Source of the DNA: Actinomycetes bacterium
GTDB taxonomy: Bacteria > Actinomycetota > Thermoleophilia > Solirubrobacterales > Solirubrobacteraceae
DNA length: 42,570 nt
Assembly (NCBI GenBank): GCA_021810705.1
Contig: JAJZID010000003.1
Coordinates: forward strand, 1-42,570
Reading direction: 5' to 3'
Below the pieces are notes generated by a model, which saw only the letters and a program-made list of their open reading frames with translations, ran no database searches and was not told the DNA's origin. The position numbers and the translations under genes are program-made. Shown one piece after another: positions 7,890-15,181 of this stretch. The number at the start of each line of letters is the position of its first letter. Positions within the stretch are counted from its first letter, which is position 1.

Positions 7890-8102
7890 CTATTCGAGCA
7901 CGATCAGCACGTCGCCTTCGGAGACCGCCTGGCCCTCTGTGCAGCGGATCTCGCTGACCACGCCGGACTCCTCAGACTCCACCGGCATCTCCATCTTCAT
8001 CGACTCGAGGATGACGACCGCGTCGCCCTCCTGCACCGTGTCTCCAACCTCGACCTCGATCTTCCAGATGGTTCCGGTGATGTGAGCTTCGATGTCAGGC
8101 AA
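7890..8102 (-). CDS. Stand-alone biotinyl (BCCP-like) domain protein
   Basis: A 70-residue protein consisting only of a biotin/lipoyl-attachment barrel, with the biotinylation motif ESMKMEMPV (acceptor K36) and the paired Gly-Asp turns (VGDTVQEGDAV and EGQAVSEGDVL). It would carry carboxybiotin for an acyl-CoA carboxylase in the cytoplasm. No carboxylase or carboxyltransferase gene adjoins it, so the partners must be elsewhere. The start is TTG at 8102, decided by AGGAGG at 8108-8113 with a 5-nt spacer; the family's opening residues (PDIEAHITGTIWKI) follow directly. Confidence 0.9.
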   Translation of the reverse strand: MPDIEAHITGTIWKIEVEVGDTVQEGDAVVILESMKMEMPVESEESGVVSEIRCTEGQAVSEGDVLIVLE

Positions 8103-8113
8103 CTGGCCCTCCT

Positions 8114-8563
8114 AAGTTCGACTCGTTCTGACCGCGGCCAGCATAGTCGCAGGCGTGGCCACGCCGTTGGCTGAGTCAAGGCTGCCACTGCCCCGCCGTC
8201 GTCCCGCCACTGCCCGGCCACTGCCCCGCCACTGCCCCGCCGCCGCCCCGCCGCCACGGACCCACCACCGCGAGGCGACCGCGAGTTCGGCGCCGTCATG
8301 TTCCGTAAACGCGCAATTTGCGGATTCCGTCCGCGCCCTGTTATTGACTAGCGCGGGATGGATCAATCCCTGCTGTCGGTTCGCTGTGAGGTGCGATTGT
8401 GGATAGCTCCGGCCTGTTCTTGAGTTCGTGCAGCCGTCGCGAGCTGGCCCGGCGACGGTCTGCGGGCCGCTTCTGGAGCACGCAGAGCCTGCTGTGGTTG
8501 CTCAGACGCGTGTTCGGCCCCTCTCGCAGGGCGCTACGGTGACACGAAATGGCGCTGGTGTCG
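8114..8563. other. Long intergenic region with C-rich repeats
   Basis: About 450 bases lie between the start of the biotinyl gene and the promoter of the next gene. I see no gene: the reading frames are repeat-driven or random. It contains an 11-bp tandem repeat (listed separately) and a short AT-richer part around 8290-8370 that includes a small hairpin, GGGAT / ATCCC (8355-8370). The region probably also holds the biotinyl gene's promoter. Confidence 0.5.
8184..8239. repeat. 11-bp tandem repeat, four copies of CCACTGCCC(C/G)G
   Basis: Three uninterrupted 11-bp units at 8207-8217, 8218-8228 and 8229-8239, with a fourth identical unit at 8184-8194 after a 12-nt gap, then GCC-rich degenerate sequence. 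It lies outside any gene. One unit differs by a single base. Likely a slippage-prone minisatellite. Confidence 0.8.
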
Positions 8564-8576
8564 TAGCCTGAGGATC
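8564..8576 (+). promoter_or_regulatory. -10 box for a leaderless transcript
   Basis: TAGCCT (8564-8569) lies 7 nt before the GTG at 8577, with GTGACA (8539-8544) a possible -35 at a long 19-nt spacing. An imperfect inverted repeat (CTACGGTGACAC and GTGTCGTAG, 8534-8567) overlaps this promoter and could be an operator. No ribosome binding site is visible. Confidence 0.5.
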
Positions 8577-9032
8577 GTGAATCCGGAAGAGAGCCAGAAC
8601 ACAGATCTCGAGCCGGCCGTGGGCGCCGGCCTGGAACCGGCAGGGGCGGGCAGTGACCCAGACCTGGACCTGGTCGCGGCGGCGCTGCGCGCCGATCTGA
8701 GCGACATCGCCGCGTTTGTGGAGGGGCTTGCCACACGCCTCGAGGCGGCCCTGCCGGGCTTTGTCGAGGTCAAGCGCGTCCGCGGCGGTTTCCGTGGTCC
8801 GAAGCTGGTGGCTGAGATTGTGGTGACCGCCGGTGACCAGCGGCTGGTGCTCAGGCGCGATGGCGGCCGCGTCAGCGCCACGCGGTCGCGTTTCTCCGGC
8901 GGGATCGCGATCAAGACCGATACGCTCGAGCTGGACGCCTGGCTGAAGGCGCTGGCCGAGACGGTGGCGGTGCAGGCCCGCAGCAGCGAGCGCACACGTC
9001 AGGCGTTGCAGCGTTTGGTGCTCGAGAGTTAG
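8577..9032 (+). CDS. Conserved-looking hypothetical protein, first gene of the YbjQ-PlsC operon
   Basis: A 151-residue soluble protein. Residues 1-35 are acidic and low in complexity; residues 38-150 look folded, with helices around DLVAAALRADLSDIAAFVEG and a C-terminal beta/alpha part (LVAEIVVTAGDQRLVLRRDG, then LELDAWLKALAETVAVQA). I do not recognise a named family. The next gene begins 12 nt after its stop, and both are followed by a PlsC-type acyltransferase, so a membrane or envelope role is possible. The GTG start has an apparent leaderless promoter. Confidence 0.75.
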   Translation: MNPEESQNTDLEPAVGAGLEPAGAGSDPDLDLVAAALRADLSDIAAFVEGLATRLEAALPGFVEVKRVRGGFRGPKLVAEIVVTAGDQRLVLRRDGGRVSATRSRFSGGIAIKTDTLELDAWLKALAETVAVQARSSERTRQALQRLVLES

Positions 9033-9044
9033 GGAGGGTTTCGC

Positions 9045-9953
9045 ATGGGCTTTCTGGATCGACGCGGTGAGCGGCCCCAGGGCCAGCCGGGCCAAGCGGG
9101 CCCGGCGCAGCCGGGAGAGTCGGCGTCCGTGGCTGCTCCCTACCACGCCGGCTCGCTCGAGGGCCTGCCGGAGTCAGGGCGCGAACGGCTCGAGCGGATG
9201 CGCCAGGACATCGCCCGGGGCTTCTTCACCAGTGACCTTTCCGTCAACGAGTTTCTGCTCGTCAAGGAGGCGGGGTTTGAGCCGCTTGGGCTGGTGCTCG
9301 GCAGCTCGATCTACCACATCGGCTTTCAGCAGGCGGCCTGGAACCAGAACATGGAGATGCGCGTGCTCACGCAGGCGATGTACCACGCCCGCGAGCTGGC
9401 GATGACGCGCATGGAAGAGGAGGCCGACCAGCTCGGGGCCGACGGGATCGTGGGCGTGCGGCTCACGATCGGTCGCTACGACTGGGGTGCTGACATGGCC
9501 GAGTTCATCGCGGTCGGCACCGCTGTGCGGCACGCCAGTGGCGAGCTTCAACGCGCCCCCAGCGGCCGGCCGTTCACCTCCGATCTGAGCGGTCAGGACT
9601 TCTCGACCCTGCTGCGCGCCGGCTACCGGCCCGTCGGGCTGGTGATGGGCAACTGCGTCTACCACGTCGCGCGCCAGGGCATGATGCAGTCGATGCGCAA
9701 CATCGGCCGCAACGTCGAGATGACCAACTTCACACAGGCGCTCTACGACGCCCGCGAGCTGGCGATGTCGCGCATGCAGTCGGAGGCCGAGTCCGTCCAG
9801 GCCGAGGGCCTCGTTGGCGTGCGGCTCAACCAGGCCTCGCACGGCTGGGGCTCGCACGTGATCGAGTTCATGGCGATCGCGACGGCGGTGATCGCCACCA
9901 AGGCTGACCACACGATCGAGCGTCCGGCACTGGTGCTGCCGCTCTCGGGCTGA
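9045..9953 (+). CDS. Tandem YbjQ-like (heavy-metal-binding-domain annotated) protein
   Basis: A 302-residue protein with two homologous halves after a Gln/Pro/Gly-rich N-terminus. Repeat one (about 64-165) runs FFTSDLSVNEFLLVKEAGFE through MYHARELAMTRM to GADGIVGVRL; repeat two (about 177-290) runs PFTSDLSGQDFSTLLRAGYR through LYDARELAMSRM to QAEGLVGVRL. Each matches the YbjQ/DUF74 fold, often labelled heavy-metal-binding although direct metal evidence is slight; neither half has conserved cysteines in a metal pattern. The ATG has a strong GGGAGGG at 9032-9038. Its function is unknown. Confidence 0.82.
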   Translation: MGFLDRRGERPQGQPGQAGPAQPGESASVAAPYHAGSLEGLPESGRERLERMRQDIARGFFTSDLSVNEFLLVKEAGFEPLGLVLGSSIYHIGFQQAAWNQNMEMRVLTQAMYHARELAMTRMEEEADQLGADGIVGVRLTIGRYDWGADMAEFIAVGTAVRHASGELQRAPSGRPFTSDLSGQDFSTLLRAGYRPVGLVMGNCVYHVARQGMMQSMRNIGRNVEMTNFTQALYDARELAMSRMQSEAESVQAEGLVGVRLNQASHGWGSHVIEFMAIATAVIATKADHTIERPALVLPLSG

Positions 9954-9961
9954 GCGCGGCG

Positions 9962-10762
9962 ATGCCGGCGGACGTCCAGATCCGCGCGCAGGTCTACCGC
10001 GACCCGCGGCCCGCGCAGCTGTTTGACCGCTACCACGAGCGCGTGCGCCGCCGCCAGCCGCAGTGGCCCTACGAGCTTGTGCGGGTGATCACCGTCTGGA
10101 TCGCGATTGTGCTGTTCCGGACCGAGGGCTACGGTGCCGAGAACGTGCCCAACGGGCCCGTGATCGTTGCGCCCAACCACGCGTCGTTCCTGGACCACTT
10201 CATCACGGGCGCGTTCGTTCGCCGCCACATCCACTTCATGGCGAAGTCGCAGATGTTTGGTCGCCACCCGATGAGCTGGATCTACAGCCACGGCGGCGTC
10301 TTCCCGGTTCGCCGCGGCCACCGCGATGAGGAGGCGTTCAAAACGGCCTTCGCGGTGCTGGGGCGCGGCGGGGCGGTTGGCATGTATGTCGAGGGCGGGC
10401 GGTCGCGCAGCGGCAGGCTCGCCGAGCAGGGCAAGCCGGGAATCGGACGCCTGGCGCTCGAATCGGGCGCGACCGTGGTGCCGGTCGCGATCCTCGGCTC
10501 AAACCGGATCCGCAATTGGCGGCGGCTGCGCTTCACCAAGGTCGTGGTGCGCTACGGGCGGCCGCTGCGCTTCACGCCGGTGGCCAACCCGAGCCGCGAG
10601 GCGCAGCAGGCGGCGGCCGACGAGATCCTGGGCCGCATCCGTGCCCTGCACGCGGAGCTCGAGCAGGCGGGACCGGGTCGCGCTGCGGCCGTCGCGCGCG
10701 CGTCTGTGCTGCGCGAGCGCGTCGGCGGGTCAGCCGGCGTGGCGCGTGAGCTCGATCTGTAG
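9962..10762 (+). CDS. plsC: 1-acyl-sn-glycerol-3-phosphate acyltransferase (PlsC family)
   Basis: A 266-residue protein with acyltransferase motif I NHASFLDHF (H73, D78), motif II-like FPVRRG (114-119) and motif III EGGRSRSG (144-151). PlsC enzymes acylate lysophosphatidate at sn-2 to make phosphatidate on the inner face of the membrane. A hydrophobic N-terminal helix (about 40-53) would anchor it. It begins 8 nt after the YbjQ gene, so it shares that transcript. Its last 33 nt overlap the 3' end of the convergent CDF gene. Several PlsC paralogues are usual in actinomycetes, so acceptor specificity is uncertain. Confidence 0.87.
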   Translation: MPADVQIRAQVYRDPRPAQLFDRYHERVRRRQPQWPYELVRVITVWIAIVLFRTEGYGAENVPNGPVIVAPNHASFLDHFITGAFVRRHIHFMAKSQMFGRHPMSWIYSHGGVFPVRRGHRDEEAFKTAFAVLGRGGAVGMYVEGGRSRSGRLAEQGKPGIGRLALESGATVVPVAILGSNRIRNWRRLRFTKVVVRYGRPLRFTPVANPSREAQQAAADEILGRIRALHAELEQAGPGRAAAVARASVLRERVGGSAGVARELDL

Positions 10763-11665
10763 CGGACCCTGGTTGGTCTGTGCGTGCTCGACCTGCAGGG
10801 TCGAGTGCGTCAGGCCGAAACGGTCACGCAGCAGGGCGGCAAGCGCGCGGCGAGTCTCATGGCAATCCTGCTCTGGATCCACGATCACGTGCGCGGAGAT
10901 GGCGTTGAAGCCGGTGGTCACCTCCCAGACGTGCAGGTCGTGAATCTCGACGACGCCGGGATGCGCAGCCATCGCCACGCCGATCTCAGCCGGGCTCACG
11001 CCCTCCGGTGCCGCCTCCATCATCACGCGAACCGACGCCCTGATCAGCCGCTGTGCAGCGAAGAGCATGACCGCTGCGATCAGCAGTGAGGCGATTGCGT
11101 CGGCGCGGTAGGCGCCGCTCAGCAGGATCACCAGCGCCGCGGCGGCGGTCGCGGCAAAGCCGAACAGGTCGGTCAGGATGTGCTGGTAGGAGCCCTCGAC
11201 GTTGAGGCTGCGCCTTGCATGGTCATGCTGATGCGTATGCGTGTGAGCGCCGAGCACGCGCACCGCAACCAGGTTCACGGCGATTCCGGCGAGCGCCACG
11301 GCGAGCACCGGGGTGGCGTTCACGTGCACCGGGTTGATCAGGCGATGGATGGCGCCGTAGACGATCAGCAGCGCCAGCACCAGCAGGGTCAGACCGTTTG
11401 CGTTGGCGCTCAGGATCTCGGCGCGCCCGAGCCCGAAGGTCAGCGCCCCCCGGGCTGGTCGCGTGGCCAGCTGCGCTGCCACGAGCGCCATTGCGAGGGC
11501 TGCGGCGTCGGTGAGCATGTGCGCGGCATCAGACAGCAGCGCCAGTGACCCGGAGAGCAGGCCGACTGTCACCTCCAGGGCCATGAACGAGACGATCAGC
11601 GCCAGCGTGAGCTTCAACTGGCGCGCCTGCGCCGCATTGTGGCTGTGCTGGTGGTCGCTGTTCAC
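10730..11665 (-). CDS. Cation diffusion facilitator (CzcD-like zinc/cobalt exporter)
   Basis: A 311-residue protein of the CDF family, which swaps cytoplasmic Zn2+, Co2+ or Cd2+ for protons. Six hydrophobic segments are visible; the two metal-site pairs are in helix 2 (SDAAHMLTDA) and helix 5 (HILTDLFGF). The loop between helices 4 and 5 is histidine-rich (GAHTHTHQHDHARRS), as is the N-terminus (DHQHSHN). The C-terminal cytoplasmic domain (VVEIHDLHVWEVTTGFNAIS) is intact. GTG at 11665 is chosen because upstream residues are unlike the family. The stop lies inside the plsC gene, 33 nt of antisense overlap. Confidence 0.92.
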   Translation of the reverse strand: MNSDHQHSHNAAQARQLKLTLALIVSFMALEVTVGLLSGSLALLSDAAHMLTDAAALAMALVAAQLATRPARGALTFGLGRAEILSANANGLTLLVLALLIVYGAIHRLINPVHVNATPVLAVALAGIAVNLVAVRVLGAHTHTHQHDHARRSLNVEGSYQHILTDLFGFAATAAAALVILLSGAYRADAIASLLIAAVMLFAAQRLIRASVRVMMEAAPEGVSPAEIGVAMAAHPGVVEIHDLHVWEVTTGFNAISAHVIVDPEQDCHETRRALAALLRDRFGLTHSTLQVEHAQTNQGPLQIELTRHAG

Positions 11666-11735
11666 GCGATTGATCGTAGGAGCGTTGGGAGCGAGCGTTG
11701 GGCGCGGCGTCGCGGCCACGCAGGACTCCAGCCTG

Positions 11736-12281
11736 TCAGTTCAGCGACGGATCCTCCGGCATCCGCGCCACCAGCGCATAGCTGCCGCCCTTGCGCTCCA
11801 GCACCGTCTGCCAAAGCTGCTCGGGTGTGGGCGTGAACGCATCGCCGTAGTTGGCCGGTTCGAGGATCCAGTCGCCGCGATCGAGCTCGCCATCGAGCTG
11901 GCCCGGGCCCCAGCCCGAGTGCCCTGCGAAGACGCGGGCGCGACGCACCCGGGCCCCTGCCAGGTCGGCGGCGGCATCGCTTGAGAGCACGCCGACGCTC
12001 GCGAAGGCGATCAGTGCAGCGTCGTTGCGATCCTCGAAGTCGGCCAGCACGATCACCGCCGAACGATTGACGGGCCCGCCGATCAGCACCTCGTCGTCGG
12101 GGTCGGTCAGCGCCACCAGCTGCGGCACCGCCTCGCCGACCTTCGACTGGGACGGCCGGTTCAACACCAGCCCGAGCGCACCGTCCTCGGTGTGCTCCAC
12201 CACCAGCACGACGGCACGCCAGAAGTCAGGGTCCTTCAGCGTGGGACCGGCGATCAGGAGTTGGCCGCGCGCGGAGTCCAC
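11736..12281 (-). CDS. YqgE/AlgH family protein (UPF0301)
   Basis: A 181-residue soluble protein matching the UPF0301 family from its first residues (ARGQLLIAGPTLKDPDFWRAVVLV, shown here only in part) through HTEDGALGLVLNRPS and the later GHSGWGPGQLDGELDRGDW. The family is widespread, its biochemical role is unsettled, and AlgH in Pseudomonas affects alginate regulation. The chosen start is GTG at 12281. The frame remains open to 12350, but that would overlap the divergent enoyl-CoA hydratase gene and add residues unlike the family. It shares a strand with the CDF gene, 70 nt downstream of it. Confidence 0.85.
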   Translation of the reverse strand: MDSARGQLLIAGPTLKDPDFWRAVVLVVEHTEDGALGLVLNRPSQSKVGEAVPQLVALTDPDDEVLIGGPVNRSAVIVLADFEDRNDAALIAFASVGVLSSDAAADLAGARVRRARVFAGHSGWGPGQLDGELDRGDWILEPANYGDAFTPTPEQLWQTVLERKGGSYALVARMPEDPSLN

Positions 12282-12333
12282 GCGTGGAATGTTGGCATGC
12301 TGTCGCGCTGGTCGTAGGCTGTTGGCTGAAGCT

Positions 12334-13122
12334 ATGGGCGAATACGGCACGTTGAGCTACGAGGTCTCGGCGGATGGGCTGGCGACGGTCGCGCTAGCCC
12401 AGCCTGAGACGCGCAACGCGCTCGCCCCCGAGCTGCTCGGGGAGCTGATTCAAGCGCTCGAGCGCGCCCGGGCCGATCAGGATGTTCGGGTGGTGGTGCT
12501 CGCCTCGACCCACCCGACGGTTTTCTCAAGCGGCGGCAACCTTGCGTCGTTCACGGCCGACGTGCCGCTGCTTCATCGGCACGAGGACAACGAGCGCTTC
12601 CCGGAGCTGTTCAGGCTGCTCGGCGAGCTCGGCAAGCCATCCATCTGCGCGGCGCGCGGTCACGTGCTCGCGGGAGCGCTCGGCCTGGCGCTGGCCTGCG
12701 ACCTGGTGATCGCCAGCGAAAATGCGACATTCGGGACGCCGGAGATCGGCGTCGGGCTGTTCCCGTTCATGGTCACCGCGCTGCTCTATCGCAACGTGCC
12801 GCGCAAGCGGGCGGCGGAGCTGATGCTGCTGGGCGAGCGGATCACGGCCGCGCAGGCGCAGGAGATCGGTATCGTCAACCGCGTTGTGCCCGACGTCGAG
12901 TTCGACCAGGCGGTGCATGACTGGGCCGGCCGGCTGGCGGCCCGCTCGCCGCTGATGCTGCGCATGGGCAAGGATGCGATGTTCCGCCAGCAGGACATGG
13001 CGCTGGCTGATGCGTTGGACTACCTGCGCGCGCAGTTGACGCTCGCCTTCGCCACCGAGGATGCGCGGGAGGGCGTGGCGGCGTTCTTCGAGAAGCGCGA
13101 CCCGCGCTGGCGCGGGCGCTGA
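12334..13122 (+). CDS. Enoyl-CoA hydratase/isomerase family (crotonase) protein
   Basis: A 262-residue crotonase. The N-terminal strand-helix (VALAQPETRNALAPELLGEL), the oxyanion-hole segment FSSGGNLASF (64-73) and the second hole segment LAGALGLALACDL (112-124) are present. The first catalytic glutamate of true hydratases is absent here (LALACD instead of GGGCE), while E137 in TPEIGVGLFP is kept, so it may be an isomerase or another crotonase rather than a classical beta-oxidation hydratase. ATG at 12334 fits the family start. It is followed by the TetR-type operator, raising the possibility of shared control with fatty-acid signals. Confidence 0.85.
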   Translation: MGEYGTLSYEVSADGLATVALAQPETRNALAPELLGELIQALERARADQDVRVVVLASTHPTVFSSGGNLASFTADVPLLHRHEDNERFPELFRLLGELGKPSICAARGHVLAGALGLALACDLVIASENATFGTPEIGVGLFPFMVTALLYRNVPRKRAAELMLLGERITAAQAQEIGIVNRVVPDVEFDQAVHDWAGRLAARSPLMLRMGKDAMFRQQDMALADALDYLRAQLTLAFATEDAREGVAAFFEKRDPRWRGR

Positions 13123-13153
13123 GTCGACTTGCGGCTTGGCCGGCTCCGAATGG

Positions 13154-13179
13154 CTGACTGACCAGTCAATCAGTATCCT
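13154..13179 (+). promoter_or_regulatory. TetR-type operator overlapping a leaderless promoter
   Basis: The palindrome CTGACTGAC-CA-GTCAATCAG (13154-13173) has 9-bp arms with one mismatch. It abuts a -10 box TATCCT (13174-13179) that lies 6 nt before the nitrilase ATG. TGA-TGAC/GTCA-TCA half-sites resemble FadR/acyl-CoA-responsive TetR operators. The TetR gene is the second gene of this transcript, so autoregulation is the simplest reading. Confidence 0.7.
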
Positions 13180-13185
13180 CGGGGG

Positions 13186-14109
13186 ATGGCAACCATGGGC
13201 TCTGCCGTAGCCGCTCCGTCGGGCGCCGATGTCGGCGCCAAATTGCGCGTTGCTGCCGTGCAGCTCAACGCAACCGAGGACGTGGCGGCCAACCTGGAAC
13301 AGGCCGACCGGCTGGCGCGCCAGGCGGCGCGCGACGGCGCGGCCCTCGTGGTGTTGCCTGAGAAGTGGACTGTCCTCGGTCGCGGCGAGGTCATGCGGGA
13401 ATGCGCCCAGACGCTCGACGGCGAGGCGGTTCGCTGGGCACGAGCATTCGCGCGCGAGCACCAGATCGACCTGATCGCGGGCTCGTTCGTACACCGGCGT
13501 ACGGACGCCGCCAAGACGGCAAACACGAGTCTGCACATCGGCCCCGACGGCGAGATCCGCGCCAGCTACGACAAACTGCACATGTTCGACGTCGAGGTGG
13601 ACGGCACCCGTTATGCGGAGTCTGAGCACGAGGCGCCGGGAGCGTCCGTGGTGGTGACCCGGCTCGGGGCCGGGGCCGACCGACAGCCGGCGCCGGGCCA
13701 CCTGCTCGGTATGAGCATCTGCTACGACCTGCGCTTTCCCGAGCTCTACCGTGCGCTCAGCGAGCAAGGCGCCGAGATCCTGGCGGTTCCCTCGGCGTTC
13801 ACGCTCGCCACCACGCGGGACCACTGGGAGACGCTCCTGCGCGCCCGTGCGATCGAGAACCAGTGCTTCGTGATCGCCGCAAACCAGATCGGCCCACACC
13901 CGCCCGGCAACCGCTCAGGTGGGCGCAGCATGATCGTCGACCCGTGGGGGATTCCGCTGGCGGTCGCCCCAGACAGCCAGACGGTGATCCTCGCCGATCT
14001 GGACTTCGCCATGCTGGCCGATGTCCGTGCGCGCTTGCCGGCGCTGACCCACCGACGCGCCCCGGGGCTGTATGCGGCGCCCCAGGGCTTGGGTCGGCCT
14101 GCGCCGTGA
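13186..14109 (+). CDS. Carbon-nitrogen hydrolase (nitrilase superfamily amidase)
   Basis: A 307-residue enzyme with the complete Glu-Lys-Cys triad: E59 in VLPEKW, K130 in SYDKLHMFDVE and C179 in GMSICYDLRFPELYR. The last block and DPWGIPLAVAP are typical of the Nit1/Nit2-type omega-amidase and deaminated-glutathione amidase branch, which repairs misformed metabolites; the N-terminal ~20 residues are extra. The exact amide is unknown. The transcript appears leaderless. It overlaps the TetR gene by 4 nt (GTGA). Confidence 0.88.
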   Translation: MATMGSAVAAPSGADVGAKLRVAAVQLNATEDVAANLEQADRLARQAARDGAALVVLPEKWTVLGRGEVMRECAQTLDGEAVRWARAFAREHQIDLIAGSFVHRRTDAAKTANTSLHIGPDGEIRASYDKLHMFDVEVDGTRYAESEHEAPGASVVVTRLGAGADRQPAPGHLLGMSICYDLRFPELYRALSEQGAEILAVPSAFTLATTRDHWETLLRARAIENQCFVIAANQIGPHPPGNRSGGRSMIVDPWGIPLAVAPDSQTVILADLDFAMLADVRARLPALTHRRAPGLYAAPQGLGRPAP

Positions 14110-14696
14110 GCGCCACCGCCGACAAAAGGCGACTGATCCTGAACGCGGCTGTCCGCGTGTTCGCGCGGCAGGGCTTTCACACCTGTCGTGTCTCGGACAT
14201 CGCCGACGAGGCCGGTGTCGCCTACGGCTTGGTCTACCACTACTTTCCATCCAAGGAAACGATCCTTGACACGGTCTTTCTCGAGCGTTGGAACCTGATG
14301 CTCGCGACGATCGCCGAGGCGCAGGCGAGCGAGGCTCCGCCTCGCGAGCAGCTGCGTCGCATCGCTTCCTTCATCGTCGACTCCTACAGGCGTGACCCGG
14401 ACGTCATGAAGGTGATTGTGGTGGAGGTGACCCGGGCCGCGAACACCTTCGGTCGCACTCACGTGCAGCGGATCATGCAGGCCTACGAGGGCATCGCCCA
14501 GATCGTTGCGCAGGCACAGAGGGCCGGTGTGTTCCGCCGCGAGGTTGATGCGCTGTTTGCCGCGCAGGCGTTCTACGGCCTGGTTGAGCAGGTGCTGACC
14601 CAGTGGATCTTCAGCGGCGAGGAGATCCCCGAGGCCGAGTTCGACCACGTCAAGGCTGAGATCGTGGAGATGATCTGCGGCGGTCTCGGCGGGTGA
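14106..14696 (+). CDS. TetR/AcrR-family transcriptional regulator
   Basis: A 196-residue protein. Residues 7-55 form the TetR helix-turn-helix: RRLILNAAVRVFARQGFH, then VSDIADEAGVAYGLVYHYF and PSKETIL. The C-terminal ligand domain, including QIVAQAQRAGVFRREVDALF and FYGLVEQVLTQWI, resembles FadR/acyl-CoA-responsive regulators of fatty acid metabolism, which fits the operator upstream and the nearby crotonase gene; the ligand is inferred. GTG start is fixed by the 4-nt overlap with the nitrilase gene. Confidence 0.92.
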   Translation: MSATADKRRLILNAAVRVFARQGFHTCRVSDIADEAGVAYGLVYHYFPSKETILDTVFLERWNLMLATIAEAQASEAPPREQLRRIASFIVDSYRRDPDVMKVIVVEVTRAANTFGRTHVQRIMQAYEGIAQIVAQAQRAGVFRREVDALFAAQAFYGLVEQVLTQWIFSGEEIPEAEFDHVKAEIVEMICGGLGG

Positions 14697-14741
14697 GCGG
14701 CCCCGGATCTGGTTGAATCACTGCAAATGAAGGAGAGCCCA

Positions 14742-14864
14742 TTGGTAAAGCGACTCATGTGGTCGGGCCTGCTGGCCGGCGTCGGCGCGCTCACGAACCT
14801 TGTCGCAACACGTCTGGCCGCCGTGATCTGGAAGCGGGTCTTCGACGAAGACCCACCGGAGTGA
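14742..14864 (+). CDS. Small DUF4235-like membrane protein
   Basis: A 40-residue peptide too short for most gene calls. It starts with TTG at 14742 because AAGGAG (14730-14735) lies 6 nt upstream; an in-frame ATG at 14727 precedes that site. It has one hydrophobic helix (LMWSGLLAGVGALTNLVATRL) followed by VIWKRVFDEDPPE, a tail like that of the small DUF4235 membrane proteins of actinomycetes. Its stop overlaps the next start (GTGA). It opens a run of four small membrane-protein genes. The similarity is by eye. Confidence 0.65.
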   Translation: MVKRLMWSGLLAGVGALTNLVATRLAAVIWKRVFDEDPPE

Positions 14865-15181
14865 CCACGGTGACCGAAGCGCAGCCTGGCTCGGTAGATT
14901 CGCAACGCGCGCGTCGTCCGCACTCCCTCCGGAAGCCTGCGGCTGGCGCGGATGCTGGCGAAACCATCCAGGCTCCCGCTGAGGCCGCAGGCGCCGGCGC
15001 AGGCGATCGCCCGGCGGTGGCGGCGCCGGACGCTGCCTCGCCCCTCAACGACCTGCTCAAGCGTCTCGGGCTCGCCCAGGCTGAAGCGCTGGTCCGCCGT
15101 CGGCCGGAGGTCGGCCTCGGCATAGCTTTTGCGGGCGGGCTTCTCGCTGCGACTATTCTCAAGCGTCTTGGCCGCAGATAA
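14861..15181 (+). CDS. Hypothetical protein with a C-terminal membrane helix
   Basis: A 106-residue protein starting with GTG inside the preceding gene. The first ~70 residues are low-complexity Ala/Gly/Pro/Arg-rich, probably disordered; then comes an amphipathic part (SPLNDLLKRLGLAQAEALVR) and a single C-terminal helix (VGLGIAFAGGLLAATILKRL). The end resembles the tail of DUF3618/holin-associated proteins. It overlaps the holin-like gene by 14 nt and is part of the same coupled operon. Function unknown. Confidence 0.7.
   Translation: MTTVTEAQPGSVDSQRARRPHSLRKPAAGADAGETIQAPAEAAGAGAGDRPAVAAPDAASPLNDLLKRLGLAQAEALVRRRPEVGLGIAFAGGLLAATILKRLGRR

Noticed and set aside
12526-13899. 457-codon minus-strand reading frame
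   Set aside because: Antisense to the crotonase and nitrilase genes; no start signal and composition rich in Arg/His typical of shadow frames.
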